A stretch of 58,260 nucleotides of DNA from Bdellovibrio sp. (GTDB lineage Bacteria > Myxococcota > SpSt-1050), in contig DYEF01000029.1 of assembly GCA_020725805.1 (NCBI GenBank), forward strand, positions 1 through 58,260. Direction: 5' to 3'. Shown piece after piece: positions 9,014 to 18,876 of the stretch (its first letter is position 1; each line of letters begins with the position of its first letter). The notes beneath the pieces are model-generated. The model saw only the letters and a program-made list of their open reading frames with translations. It was not told where the DNA came from and did not search any database. The position numbers and the translations under genes were made by a program.

Positions 9014-9928
9014 CTACCCCTGTCTCCCCTGTTGCTTGATTACCGAGAGTGCAGAAGCAATAATCGAGGAGATATCGCCGAAATTGGACGGGACAATAAG
9101 TGTGTTGTTCGTTCTGGCAAGATGACCGAACTGCTCAACGAGTTTCTCGGCAACCCTCAGCTGGACAGCCTCAATCCCGCCATTCGTTGAAATCGCCTGT
9201 GCAATGACACGGATTCCCTCCGATGTGGCACTGGCGATTGCCTTGATTGCCTCAGCCTGACCGACCGCCTCGTTTATCTGCCGCTGCCTCAGACCCTCTG
9301 ACTCGAGTATCATCTTCTGCTTCTGACCATCTGCAATATTAATGGCAGATTGCTTCTCTCCTTCCGAGTGGAGTATTTTTGCCCTCTTCTCCCGTTCTGC
9401 CTGCATCTGCTTTTCCATCGCGTGCAAAACCGAAGTAGGAGGTGAAATATTCTTTATCTCGTATCTCAGAACCTTGACGCCCCAGGCAATAGCGGCCTCA
9501 TCGATTGCGCTCACAACCGCCTTATTGATATTCGTCCTCTCCTCGAAAGTCTTGTCGAGGTCGATCTTGCCTATCTCGCTCCTGATGGTCGTCTGTGCCA
9601 GCTGCGAGAGGGCAAAGTAATAATTCGAGATACCGTAGGAGGCCTTCGCCGCATCGGTCACCTGCAGAAATATCACCCCGTCAACCGTAACCTGCACATT
9701 ATCTTTCGTAATACATATCTGTTCGGGGATATCGATTGCCTGCTCCTTGAGACTGTGTTTATAGGCTATCCTGTCGATAAAGGGGAAAATCAGATTGATA
9801 CCGGGCTGCAGGACCTCGTGAAATCTCCCGAGTCTCTCTATAACATAGGCGCTCTGCTGAGGCACTACCTTGACCGCCATAAAAATCAGAATAACAACAA
9901 CCGCACCTAGAATAACGAAGAACGACAT
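9014..9928 (-). CDS. SPFH/stomatin-like protein (QmcA-type slipin)
   Basis: This 304-aa protein has one N-terminal membrane anchor (about 1-20), then the SPFH core that begins KVVPQQSAYVIERLGRF and includes the conserved AxxxLR-type helices, and a charged coiled coil rich in Ala/Glu/Gln (about 175-240). Length and order match QmcA/paraslipin proteins. A strong AGGAGG precedes the start. It forms a two-gene unit with the NfeD-like gene and probably builds oligomeric scaffolds in the inner membrane. Confidence 0.92.
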   Translation of the reverse strand: MSFFVILGAVVVILIFMAVKVVPQQSAYVIERLGRFHEVLQPGINLIFPFIDRIAYKHSLKEQAIDIPEQICITKDNVQVTVDGVIFLQVTDAAKASYGISNYYFALSQLAQTTIRSEIGKIDLDKTFEERTNINKAVVSAIDEAAIAWGVKVLRYEIKNISPPTSVLHAMEKQMQAEREKRAKILHSEGEKQSAINIADGQKQKMILESEGLRQRQINEAVGQAEAIKAIASATSEGIRVIAQAISTNGGIEAVQLRVAEKLVEQFGHLARTNNTLIVPSNFGDISSIIASALSVIKQQGRQG

Positions 9929-10064
9929 TTTTTATACCTCCTGACTGATTACCACTCAGATGCTATCTTATAAATTTTCAAAAAACAACAGATTTATATC
10001 CACCGTTTTCGACCTGATTACATTTTATCGCCTTTTAGTCCCCGCAAAACAAAGTGCCGAATCC

Positions 10065-11582
<1,518 letters not shown>

Positions 11583-11606
11583 TTACAATTAAAAACTGCC
11601 GCGGAT

Positions 11607-11648
11607 AAAAAAAACTGGCAAGAGCTACTTCAGAATAGCTCTTGCCAG
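11607..11648 (-). terminator. intrinsic terminator of pssA
   Basis: CTGGCAAGAGCTA (11615-11627) and TAGCTCTTGCCAG (11636-11648) form a perfect 13-bp stem with an 8-base loop. Read on the minus strand it is followed at once by eight T residues (A-run at 11607-11614). It lies just after the pssA stop and before guaB, so guaB needs its own promoter. Confidence 0.9.
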
Positions 11649-11678
11649 CCAAGGAGGAGCCTATAACACATGAGGGCA

Positions 11679-12446
11679 CTAAAACTCTTCTTTGATAACT
11701 TCTTCCTTTCTCTTCTTGTAAAACATCACTTCCATAACAGGACCAAGCAGTGTATAAATACCGATCAGGGAAAAGAGCGCAACAGGAAGATTAATTACTA
11801 CCGAAACATATATCGTTGCAATGAGAATGAGGACCGTTACAGAGAAATTCTTCGGAGTGGGACGAACATGCTTGAAAGTCGGGTATCTGATATTGCTGAC
11901 CATAAGATACGATACAATTGCTGTAAAAATCACCATATTGACCGGAGTATTCAGCGTGTAAAGTTCGGAAGCGGTAAACGAATGGTTCATAGTCAGAAAG
12001 AGTGAAACAACAATACCGGCACCGCCCGGAATCGGCAATCCGACAAAATATTCAGAAGACTGCTTCGAATTTCTGAGAGCAATCACATTGAATCTGGCAA
12101 GTCTGAGGGCTCCGCAGGTGGCAAACATAGCAGCTGCCGCTATCCCGAGGATACCTACATCGTAAAGACCCCATTTGTAAAGCAGAAATGCCGGGGCCAC
12201 CCCGAAAGCAACGAGGTCTGCAAGTGAATCGAGTTGCATTCCGAAAAGACTCTCGGTCTTCGTAAGTCTTGCAACCCTGCCGTCCATCGAATCAAAGAGA
12301 ATAGAGAAACATATTGCAATGGCGGCCGTAATGAGACCCCTGACGGTACCCGCCGACGCAGATATGATAGCGTAAATACCAAGCACAAGGCTCGATATCG
12401 TAAAAAGGTTTGGTAAAACATAAATAATCGGGATCTTTCTTCTCAC
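11679..12446 (-). CDS. pssA: CDP-diacylglycerol--serine O-phosphatidyltransferase
   Basis: This 255-aa membrane enzyme transfers a phosphatidyl group from CDP-diacylglycerol to serine, giving phosphatidylserine. The CDP-alcohol phosphatidyltransferase signature D-x2-D-G-x2-A-R-x8-G-x3-D-x3-D is complete in the stretch from DSMDG to SLAD (about residues 50-75). About eight hydrophobic segments follow. No decarboxylase gene (psd) lies beside it. The gene is bounded downstream by a strong terminator. The C-terminus is a lysine/glutamate-rich cytoplasmic tail. Confidence 0.95.
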   Translation of the reverse strand: MRRKIPIIYVLPNLFTISSLVLGIYAIISASAGTVRGLITAAIAICFSILFDSMDGRVARLTKTESLFGMQLDSLADLVAFGVAPAFLLYKWGLYDVGILGIAAAAMFATCGALRLARFNVIALRNSKQSSEYFVGLPIPGGAGIVVSLFLTMNHSFTASELYTLNTPVNMVIFTAIVSYLMVSNIRYPTFKHVRPTPKNFSVTVLILIATIYVSVVINLPVALFSLIGIYTLLGPVMEVMFYKKRKEEVIKEEF

Positions 12447-12564
12447 CGGTATAGTCTCCTCAAAAAACCAAAGACCCTATTAATATATCAAATATCGTTC
12501 CAGTTTTATTAAAGGACCGGCAAAGGCAACACATTGATATTATTGGTTTTCCTGACACATCTTC

Positions 12565-12622
12565 ACCCGAAAACGCAAGAAAAACGGGTAAGTTTGTAGC
12601 CGGTGCGTAAACAATTACGCAC
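12565..12622. other. structured non-coding stretch with two hairpins
   Basis: ACCCG (12565-12569) pairs with CGGGT (12585-12589). GTGCGTAA (12603-12610) pairs exactly with TTACGCAC (12615-12622) across a 4-base loop. The stretch lies between the pssA start and a plus-strand open frame without a start codon. It could be a leader or attenuator for that frame, or remnant sequence. Text resembling a GEMM riboswitch was considered and not supported. Confidence 0.35.
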
Positions 12623-12686
12623 TTTCGGTTAAGGGCCGGGTATAACCAATTCTCTCTTTTTTAATTTTTTTCTTAAAACCGGTTAA

Positions 12687-12992
12687 CACTTTTGCCCGAT
12701 AATTTACATCCTGCCGGATGCGGAGTTCGACCCCGAACACTTCGTCTTCAGAGGAAGTGTTACCGATACACCCTTTGAAAAGAAGACAGATGACAGAAGA
12801 TATCATCACAGACTGGGATTTCTGAACGATTTCTACACCGGCATAATGAACATTGACCGGGGTGACGAGGTTCTTCAGGTCGGCACGGTGAGTGCCTTCA
12901 GTATACTTAAATACTTTCACAGGCTCAAAAGGGCAAAGGCGATGCTCAGACATCCGGTACCGGCCTTTGAAAAGAACCAGTTCGCCGCATAG
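12687..12992 (+). pseudogene. 3' remnant of an unidentified gene, no canonical start
   Basis: Reading from 12687 there is an open frame of 101 codons ending at TAG 12990-12992. The encoded sequence looks like real protein: balanced composition, with segments such as FDPEHFVFRGS, RYHHRLGFLNDF and ILKYFHRLKRAKAML. There is no ATG, GTG or TTG near its beginning; the first ATG is at about 12846 without a ribosome-binding site, and the frame is closed upstream by TAA at 12684. I read it as the decayed 3' part of a gene, though a rare start codon is possible. I do not recognise the family. Confidence 0.45.
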
Positions 12993-13001
12993 GAGGTTAA
13001 G

Positions 13002-13112
13002 ATGTATAGTTATGAATTTCACTATTTCCCGGGCGTCAGTTCCTCACACCCGACAAAAACGCCAATGCCGCCTGAACTGCAGGATAATATTCCCGGCAAA
13101 AATAACCTCTGA
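13002..13112 (+). CDS. small ORF, 36 aa
   Basis: ATG at 13002 follows a strong TAGGAGG six bases upstream, and the frame runs 36 codons to TGA. The peptide starts MYSYEFHYF and then becomes polar and proline-rich. The AGGAGG begins inside the stop codon of the preceding open frame, so the two look translationally coupled. No family is recognised. Nothing further is seen from 13113 to 13285 except an 8-bp inverted repeat at 13190-13214 (AGAGGAAA/TTTCCTCT). Confidence 0.45.
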   Translation: MYSYEFHYFPGVSSSHPTKTPMPPELQDNIPGKNNL

Positions 13113-13285
13113 TTACTTTTTAAACTAAAATGTGCCTTTGTTAATCGAAAAATAACCTTTGCCCTGTAATCTTCCCCCTTGTGTGGCAGAGAGGAAAATA
13201 TGTAACTTTCCTCTGAGAGTGTGATTCAGGTAAAAAGCCGGAAAAATACCACTATTCAGAAAATACGGAATTTAATAAAAAATCC

Positions 13286-13759
13286 CTACTCTCCCTTTAC
13301 CTGTGTCGTCAGGAAGATCGGAAGGGTCATATGGGAAATCTGGTCGAGGAGCTCCTCGATCTCGTCGATATGCCTGTCCTCGTCATTCAGTATTTCTTCC
13401 AGAATCTCCCTTGTAGCGAAATCATTTACCTCGCCGGCAAGTTTTATGGCCTTATTGTAAGCGGCGATTGCCTCTTCCTCTGCCTTGTGGTCGTTGGTCA
13501 GCTGCTTGGATACATCAGAGCCGATATAGATCCTGTTGAGTTCCGAGACGACCGGGATTCCTTCCAGAAAGAGTATCCTGCCGATCAGTTTTTCGGCGTG
13601 TTTCATCTCCTCGATCGCTCTCTTCTCAAAATGTTTGTGCAGTTTCTCGTATCCCCAGTTGTCACACATCTCGGAGTGCACCATATACTGGTTGATGGCC
13701 GTCAGTTCATCGGCAAGCAAGGAATTGAGTGTAGCGATTAATTTCGGATTCCCCTTCAT
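13286..13759 (-). CDS. bfr: bacterioferritin
   Basis: Bacterioferritin is a 24-subunit, haem-containing iron store with a di-iron ferroxidase centre. The 157-aa product has the four-helix pattern and the expected ligands: Glu18 in LLADELTAINQY, the EEMKHAEKLI segment providing Glu51, His54 and the haem-ligand Met52, a mid-chain Glu in KAEEEAI, and EDRHIDEIE near the C-terminus. A strong AGGAGG precedes the ATG. It is the last gene of a possible unit running from 17131, with only 20 bases between it and the TPR gene. Confidence 0.93.
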   Translation of the reverse strand: MKGNPKLIATLNSLLADELTAINQYMVHSEMCDNWGYEKLHKHFEKRAIEEMKHAEKLIGRILFLEGIPVVSELNRIYIGSDVSKQLTNDHKAEEEAIAAYNKAIKLAGEVNDFATREILEEILNDEDRHIDEIEELLDQISHMTLPIFLTTQVKGE

Positions 13760-13779
13760 ACTTACCTCCTGAAAAAATA

Positions 13780-14931
13780 TTACTTCGGACAGTTCTCGGA
13801 TTTATATCCGAGTTTACACGCCTTCTTAAGAGCGTCTGCCGATTCCTTGACTTTCTTTGTGTCGGCATAAATCTTACTCATAAGTGCCCAGGCCTGATAA
13901 TACGTGGGGTAAATATCCATCGACTTCTTGAGATGCATCATTGCAAAATCATAGTCCTTGAGTTTATAGAAGTACTCGGCATAGGCGTAGTATGTCATAT
14001 AATGATTCGGCGAATTCTCCATCAGGTCCTTAAGTTGTTCCTCTGCCTTGTTGAACTCGCCGTCAGTTATCATTTTCTGTATTTCTGAGATATCCGGCGG
14101 TCCGCCCTTCCCTCCGAGTTTTACATTCGAACCCATCGCCTGTGCGTCGTTACAGGAGGCCTGAATGCCGAGTTTGCAGGCCTGCTCGAATGCCTTCTTT
14201 GCCTCTTCCTGATTGCCCATACTGTTGTAGGCAAGTCCCAGTCTGTCCCAGAGGTTCCCGTTCTTCTTGTTTACATCGAGTCCCTTCTTGTAATATTCGA
14301 CGGCCTTATCGTAGTTCCCCTTCATTGCCCACTCATAACCGGCCTCTTCAAGTGCCTTGGTATGTTTGGGGTCGATGGAGACGGCCTGTTCGAAGGCAAC
14401 GAGTGCATCATCATACTTTGCCTGTGACTGATAGATCTTCCCCTGCTGGTAATAATAATCTGCCGTACCCTCCTTATAAGGATTCTTCATCGCCGGTTTC
14501 GGCTGTTTGGAACCCCCGGTAAAGTTACCTGCATTCAGGTCTGTACAGGAGGCCTTTACACCAAGGTCGCACGCCTTCGAAAAATACTCCTTTGCCTTCT
14601 CTGCATTGCCAAGGTTTTTATAGATTACACCGGCAAGGTCGAGTGCACCCGGAAAGTTGGGTCTGAGTGTAACAACCTTCGTTATGCTCTGCGCTGCCTC
14701 CTGATATTTCCCTTCGGAATTATAGATTTCAGCAAGCTTCTTCAGTGCCCCTATATGCTCCGGATTTACGGAGATTATCTTGTTCAGTATCTCCTTTGCC
14801 TTCTCCTTGAAGCCGGCGTAATAGAAATCCTCCGCCTGAAGATACAGGTCTTCTGCCGATTCCTTCTCCTTGCCTGCAAAAGCAGACGTGCAAAGCAGAA
14901 TAAAAATTCCGATAAAAACTAATTTTTTCAT
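13780..14931 (-). CDS. periplasmic TPR-repeat protein
   Basis: The 383-aa product has a signal peptide (about 1-19, ending AFA) followed by tetratricopeptide repeats along nearly its whole length. Two similar halves are visible: each ends in a segment with KAFEQACKLGIQASC or KACDLGVKASC, and a third related motif (KKACKLGYKSENC) closes the protein, suggesting internal duplication. The paired Cys motifs are unusual for plain TPRs and could form disulfides in the periplasm. It lies 3 bases after the DUF4124 gene and is probably co-expressed with it. Confidence 0.85.
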   Translation of the reverse strand: MKKLVFIGIFILLCTSAFAGKEKESAEDLYLQAEDFYYAGFKEKAKEILNKIISVNPEHIGALKKLAEIYNSEGKYQEAAQSITKVVTLRPNFPGALDLAGVIYKNLGNAEKAKEYFSKACDLGVKASCTDLNAGNFTGGSKQPKPAMKNPYKEGTADYYYQQGKIYQSQAKYDDALVAFEQAVSIDPKHTKALEEAGYEWAMKGNYDKAVEYYKKGLDVNKKNGNLWDRLGLAYNSMGNQEEAKKAFEQACKLGIQASCNDAQAMGSNVKLGGKGGPPDISEIQKMITDGEFNKAEEQLKDLMENSPNHYMTYYAYAEYFYKLKDYDFAMMHLKKSMDIYPTYYQAWALMSKIYADTKKVKESADALKKACKLGYKSENCPK

Positions 14932-14934
14932 TAC

Positions 14935-15435
14935 TTACTCCTCTCGTTTTGTTTCGTTTTTATTGTCATTACTCAGTTTCTCTATCTCCTTCTTGATCTC
15001 CTCAACCTTCTCTTTAAGTTTCTCGACCTCGGATTTGAGCTCGGGTATCTGCGTAATAAGCGCCCTCTGTGTCTTATAGCCAAGTTCCTTTACCGTCTCC
15101 TCCATCTCTCTGGTAAGCTCCTCTATTCTCTTCTGCTTTTCCAAAGCGGCCTTCTTTGCGTCCTTTTCACTCTGCTTTTTTGCCGCCTCATCTCCCGGGG
15201 GATTCTTCACCGCATCCTTATAGGCGGGTCTTGTATTCTGGAGGTCCGGCGGAAGAGGCATCTTCTTCTTCTTTTCGTACTCCTTGATGTACTTCTCTCT
15301 GATATTTTCAGGAAGTTTGTACGGGGAGTCCACAATCTGTTCGACACCGTTTTCGTCTGTGTATTTGTATAATTCCTGTGCCGATGCACAGAGACAGAAA
15401 AACGCAAATACAAAATATAAGGATACTCTATACAC
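14935..15435 (-). CDS. DUF4124-type periplasmic protein with coiled coil
   Basis: This 166-aa protein has a signal peptide (about 1-19), then the short DUF4124 motif (ELYKYTDENGVEQIVDSPY, about 20-40). The remainder is Lys/Glu-rich with strong heptad character (about 95-160). DUF4124 is a small beta motif of unknown function at the N-terminus of many proteobacterial periplasmic proteins. Its start overlaps the stop of the GAF protein by one base and its stop is 3 bases from the TPR gene. Confidence 0.8.
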   Translation of the reverse strand: MYRVSLYFVFAFFCLCASAQELYKYTDENGVEQIVDSPYKLPENIREKYIKEYEKKKKMPLPPDLQNTRPAYKDAVKNPPGDEAAKKQSEKDAKKAALEKQKRIEELTREMEETVKELGYKTQRALITQIPELKSEVEKLKEKVEEIKKEIEKLSNDNKNETKREE

Positions 15436-16559
15436 TATTTCTGCTGCTGCTTCTTCCCCTCTATCCTGACAAATGCCTCCCCTGTCTCGTGGGCAATATA
15501 GTTCAGGATACTAAGATCGTCTACGGAAAAAGCCCCGTCCCCTTTCTTGTTTATCAGTTCGATCGCCCCTATTGTCTGTCCCTCATACTGGATCGGTGCA
15601 CAGAGAATGGATTTTGTGGGGAATCCGATCGATTTGCTTATCTTGTCGAACCATCTCTTGTCCTTGCTTACATCCGAAATAGCGAGGCTTACCCCGAGGT
15701 CCACACAGAACCCTACGATTCCCTTGCCGATCGGGACCTTGTACTTCTTTATCTCTTCGCTCTTCGGGCCTCTCACAGCGATAAAGGAGAGTTCTGTCTC
15801 GGAGAGGTCAGCATAGAGCACCGAGCCCGCCTCGACACCGATCTTCTTCATAGCCAGATCAAGCATAAAACCGGCGGCATCCTCCCGGGAATTTGCCGCA
15901 TTATACACATCGAAGACCTCGGTAAAGAGAGATGCCATTACCGAATCGATATTTGACGAGAGCTTCGTATCTTTCCTGCCTACCTGTTTCTCCTCCTTTA
16001 CTTCCTTTATCTCCTCGATATTCGCCTCTACCTTCTTGGAAGGTTTTTCCACGGGCTGATACTGAACTGCTGGTTTCGGAGGCTGTGTCTTGATTTCCGG
16101 TTCTGCCTTTATTGTTGCGGCAACGGGTGCAACCTGAGGCTTCTTCTCCTCCGGTTTCGGCGCAGGGGCCGGTTTGGGCGGTTCAGGCGCCTTGACCGGT
16201 TCTGCCGGTGCGGGTTTCGGTACTGCCGGCTGAGCAGGGGCCGCAACGGGAGCAGGCGCGGGTTGTACAACAGGTGCCGGTGCAGGAGCAGGCGGTTGTG
16301 CAGCCACATGGGCCGCCGGAGCAGGGGCACTCTCTTCAATCTCCTTAATCGAAAATGCCCTCCCTGTATTCGGGTCTGTTATCTCAACAGAGCCGTCTTC
16401 CTTGAAATCGCACATAATATTGGAACCAAGTTCGGTTTTCTCCCCTACCTTCTGCCTGCCGAGCTGAAGAGCTGACATCCAGTTGTCTGCATCAACCTTA
16501 ATCTGAAGATTTGGCATCCCGGGCATAGGGGACGGAATATAGACCAGAAATTTTGGCAT
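15435..16559 (-). CDS. GAF-domain protein with Pro/Ala-rich linker
   Basis: The 374-aa protein has three parts: an N-terminal domain of about 75 residues that I do not recognise, a linker of about 110 residues made mostly of Pro, Ala, Lys and Val, and a C-terminal GAF domain (about 205-370) with the typical core VPIGKGIVGFCV and APIQYEGQTIGAIELINK. GAF domains bind small ligands or mediate dimerisation. No output domain is attached, so it may act through a partner. The ribosome-binding site AAAGGAG is clear. Confidence 0.8.
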   Translation of the reverse strand: MPKFLVYIPSPMPGMPNLQIKVDADNWMSALQLGRQKVGEKTELGSNIMCDFKEDGSVEITDPNTGRAFSIKEIEESAPAPAAHVAAQPPAPAPAPVVQPAPAPVAAPAQPAVPKPAPAEPVKAPEPPKPAPAPKPEEKKPQVAPVAATIKAEPEIKTQPPKPAVQYQPVEKPSKKVEANIEEIKEVKEEKQVGRKDTKLSSNIDSVMASLFTEVFDVYNAANSREDAAGFMLDLAMKKIGVEAGSVLYADLSETELSFIAVRGPKSEEIKKYKVPIGKGIVGFCVDLGVSLAISDVSKDKRWFDKISKSIGFPTKSILCAPIQYEGQTIGAIELINKKGDGAFSVDDLSILNYIAHETGEAFVRIEGKKQQQK

Positions 16560-16570
16560 AAGATTCTCCT

Positions 16571-17131
16571 TTACTTGACAGTGATATATGATTCAATCTC
16601 TTTTACAAAATCCTTCAGTGCCCTCATCTGCTCGGCCTCGGGCTTCTGAATTATCATCTTCCCGTCCTTGTCGAAACTGCCGAAACCAAGCTGCGATATA
16701 TCCCGCAACACCATTTCCTCACCTGTCTTCTCGTCCTTAACAATTGAGAATTTGGCCTGTGAAAGTGCCAGAATAAATCTGAATTCCTCTCCCTTTCTGA
16801 GAAAGAGCAGCACCTTCTCTCCCTCTTTGAGTTTCGCATCTCCCGTGATAAAGAGATGCTGGTCCTTGAACTTACCGCCTATCTGCCTTATTCTGATCTC
16901 CTTCTCCTTCGAACCTCCCTTTATCCACTTTTCGACAGATATTACCGTAATCGTATACGGGGTCTGCTGCTTTTCGTCCAGCACATAGGAAATGTTCTTA
17001 ACCGTCCCGATTAGTATCTCGTCGGCCTTCTCTGTCATTTCCTTATTGGTAAGCCTTACGGCGACCGAGGCAAATAATGTCGTTGCAATAAAAACGGAAG
17101 CAAGAGCCAGAACAAAATATATTTTTTTCAT
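16571..17131 (-). CDS. exported protein, unknown function
   Basis: The 186-aa product has a signal peptide (about 1-22) and a compact beta-rich domain. A segment with ILIGTVKNISY and TVISVEKWIKGG resembles a family of secreted beta-barrel or OB-like proteins whose function I cannot name. No cysteines or catalytic motifs are visible. It lies 11 bases before the GAF-protein gene and probably starts that operon. Confidence 0.65.
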   Translation of the reverse strand: MKKIYFVLALASVFIATTLFASVAVRLTNKEMTEKADEILIGTVKNISYVLDEKQQTPYTITVISVEKWIKGGSKEKEIRIRQIGGKFKDQHLFITGDAKLKEGEKVLLFLRKGEEFRFILALSQAKFSIVKDEKTGEEMVLRDISQLGFGSFDKDGKMIIQKPEAEQMRALKDFVKEIESYITVK

Positions 17132-17202
17132 TTCATTCTCCTGACAATAAATATATCAAAAGGGGATTATACAGGCAAAAAGGTTATTTAGTCAAATGAA
17201 AA

Positions 17203-18780
17203 TTAATTCAGCAAAGCACACCCGCAACCGGAATTATCATCTGCATCCCTGACATAATCCGGCCGCCCGTCATTACTGCCGGCATCTTTTGAACCGGAGC
17301 TCAGATCATCTCCCGAAGAATTCCCGTCCAGAGAGAAGAGGTCATCATCCGTTACAATCGCATCATAATAATTATTTTCATCTTTCGGGGAAATATCCGT
17401 CCAGCCTTCATCCGGGAAGACCAAATCATCGCACAGAAAACAATAGTAGTCCGTCTCCGCATTATCCTCATATCCGGTATCAGGGATAGATTCATCAGAT
17501 GGCGATTTCACAAGATGCAGTCTTATGTACGGCCCGTTGCCGCTGTTTGCCCCGCCTTCCTTCGAGAGATAATGTCCTCCGTCCCCGACATATGACATAA
17601 CCGCAAAACTGTATGTCCCGTTATTCTTTACAACAGAGGAGACATCGAATCTGTACCAGTTGCCCCGTTTTATAATACCCTGCGAATCTATCTTCTGCGG
17701 ATTAAACGAAGGCCTGTTATCCCACGTAATGGATTTCTCACTCCAGTTATTATTCGGGACAAAATAGATATCCCCTCCTCCGCCCTCTGCCGCAGACGGA
17801 TACTTCGGATAGTCACAATACAGAAAGATAAGTGCCTCATCGACCTCATAACCCTCAGGCACAGAACCGATTCTGAATTTGAGATAAAAACCCTCATCGA
17901 AATTTCCGTTTTCATCTGCTGCAACATCCAGCACCGTCTCATCTGCTGCGTGGACGGAAGGTTCCCATTTGTGCACGGAGTGGTCTTCGAGAACCGGGAT
18001 TATTTCGAAATCAGATCCGGCATCGGGTTTCGATATATCTGTCATGGAATCGGATCCGGCATCAGTTGGCACTTCACCCGAAGAGCCTGCAAAACCCACA
18101 TAGGCATAGATTGCCTCGTTGACCCCTTCTATCGAAGGCACACACCATTTGATCGGGAGACTGAAATACCTGTACGAAACGGCACAGGAGGAATCCACGT
18201 TAATCCGGCTCATCTCCTTTCCGTCGATAAAAAGGCTTCCGTAGGATTTGTCGAAAACCATCTCTATATGGTACCATTTGTCGGAAACCCAGTTGCTGTA
18301 ATTCCAGTTCGGCACTTTCTGCTCTCCGCCGCAGGGGGCATAGGTTCCGTACTCGAACTTTATCTGGCCAAATATGGGCTCGTTCTCTCCCTGCTTGCTG
18401 TAAATCCTCAGTGAGCCAAGAAAATAATCCGGCAGCTGCCAGTTGCAGGAGTCTATCGAACGGGCCTCGAAGAGGTGGTGATTATCCCCGGACTCCAGAT
18501 TCAGAAGTCTGATATTCTTTACCCAGAATGAAAACCTCCCCTTATAAACCGGTTTTTTCGTGTCGTAGTACAAACCATCGCCGTTCTGGAGAATCTGGAA
18601 TCCCTCGGATAAAAACCTGCCTCCGACCGCGGTCCCTGTTGTGGTTCCGTTGGTCAGAGGGTCACAGAAATAGACATCCGAATCACCTCTGTCGGGACAG
18701 GAGAGATTCTGTGAATATAAACGGCTACCCGACAGAAAAAAAAGACAGAAAACAAGAAAAAGAAAAGACTCTCTCTTCAT
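17203..18780 (-). CDS. secreted LamG-like/DNRLRE protein with GCGC C-terminus
   Basis: The 525-aa product has a signal peptide (about 1-23), then a concanavalin/LamG-like beta-sandwich (about 25-245) of the type found in carbohydrate-binding and lyase proteins. A DAGSD linker leads to a DNRLRE-type domain (about 270-430) with the typical WSEKSITWDNRP segment. A long acidic Asp/Ser-rich tail ends in SGCGCALLN. The ending matches GGCGCSLIN of the metalloprotease at 1684-3360. It is probably a surface or secreted adhesin or polysaccharide-binding protein; no catalytic residues could be assigned. Confidence 0.75.
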   Translation of the reverse strand: MKRESFLFLVFCLFFLSGSRLYSQNLSCPDRGDSDVYFCDPLTNGTTTGTAVGGRFLSEGFQILQNGDGLYYDTKKPVYKGRFSFWVKNIRLLNLESGDNHHLFEARSIDSCNWQLPDYFLGSLRIYSKQGENEPIFGQIKFEYGTYAPCGGEQKVPNWNYSNWVSDKWYHIEMVFDKSYGSLFIDGKEMSRINVDSSCAVSYRYFSLPIKWCVPSIEGVNEAIYAYVGFAGSSGEVPTDAGSDSMTDISKPDAGSDFEIIPVLEDHSVHKWEPSVHAADETVLDVAADENGNFDEGFYLKFRIGSVPEGYEVDEALIFLYCDYPKYPSAAEGGGGDIYFVPNNNWSEKSITWDNRPSFNPQKIDSQGIIKRGNWYRFDVSSVVKNNGTYSFAVMSYVGDGGHYLSKEGGANSGNGPYIRLHLVKSPSDESIPDTGYEDNAETDYYCFLCDDLVFPDEGWTDISPKDENNYYDAIVTDDDLFSLDGNSSGDDLSSGSKDAGSNDGRPDYVRDADDNSGCGCALLN

Positions 18781-18876
18781 CGCAAATCTCCGTTACTAAA
18801 TGTCATCGGCATAAATTATAAAACTTCAGCCGGATAATGTCAATTTTGCGTTAAAGAGATTTCTTTGCAACAGAGT

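Noticed and set aside
12535-12622. Text resembling a c-di-GMP (GEMM) riboswitch, with GGCAA, ACGCAAG and GCCGG pieces
   Set aside because: The conserved order and the pairing of the two main helices do not hold, and the downstream frame has no start codon.
13190-13214. Inverted repeat AGAGGAAA/TTTCCTCT as the bacterioferritin terminator
   Set aside because: No T-run follows on the minus strand; kept only as a note.
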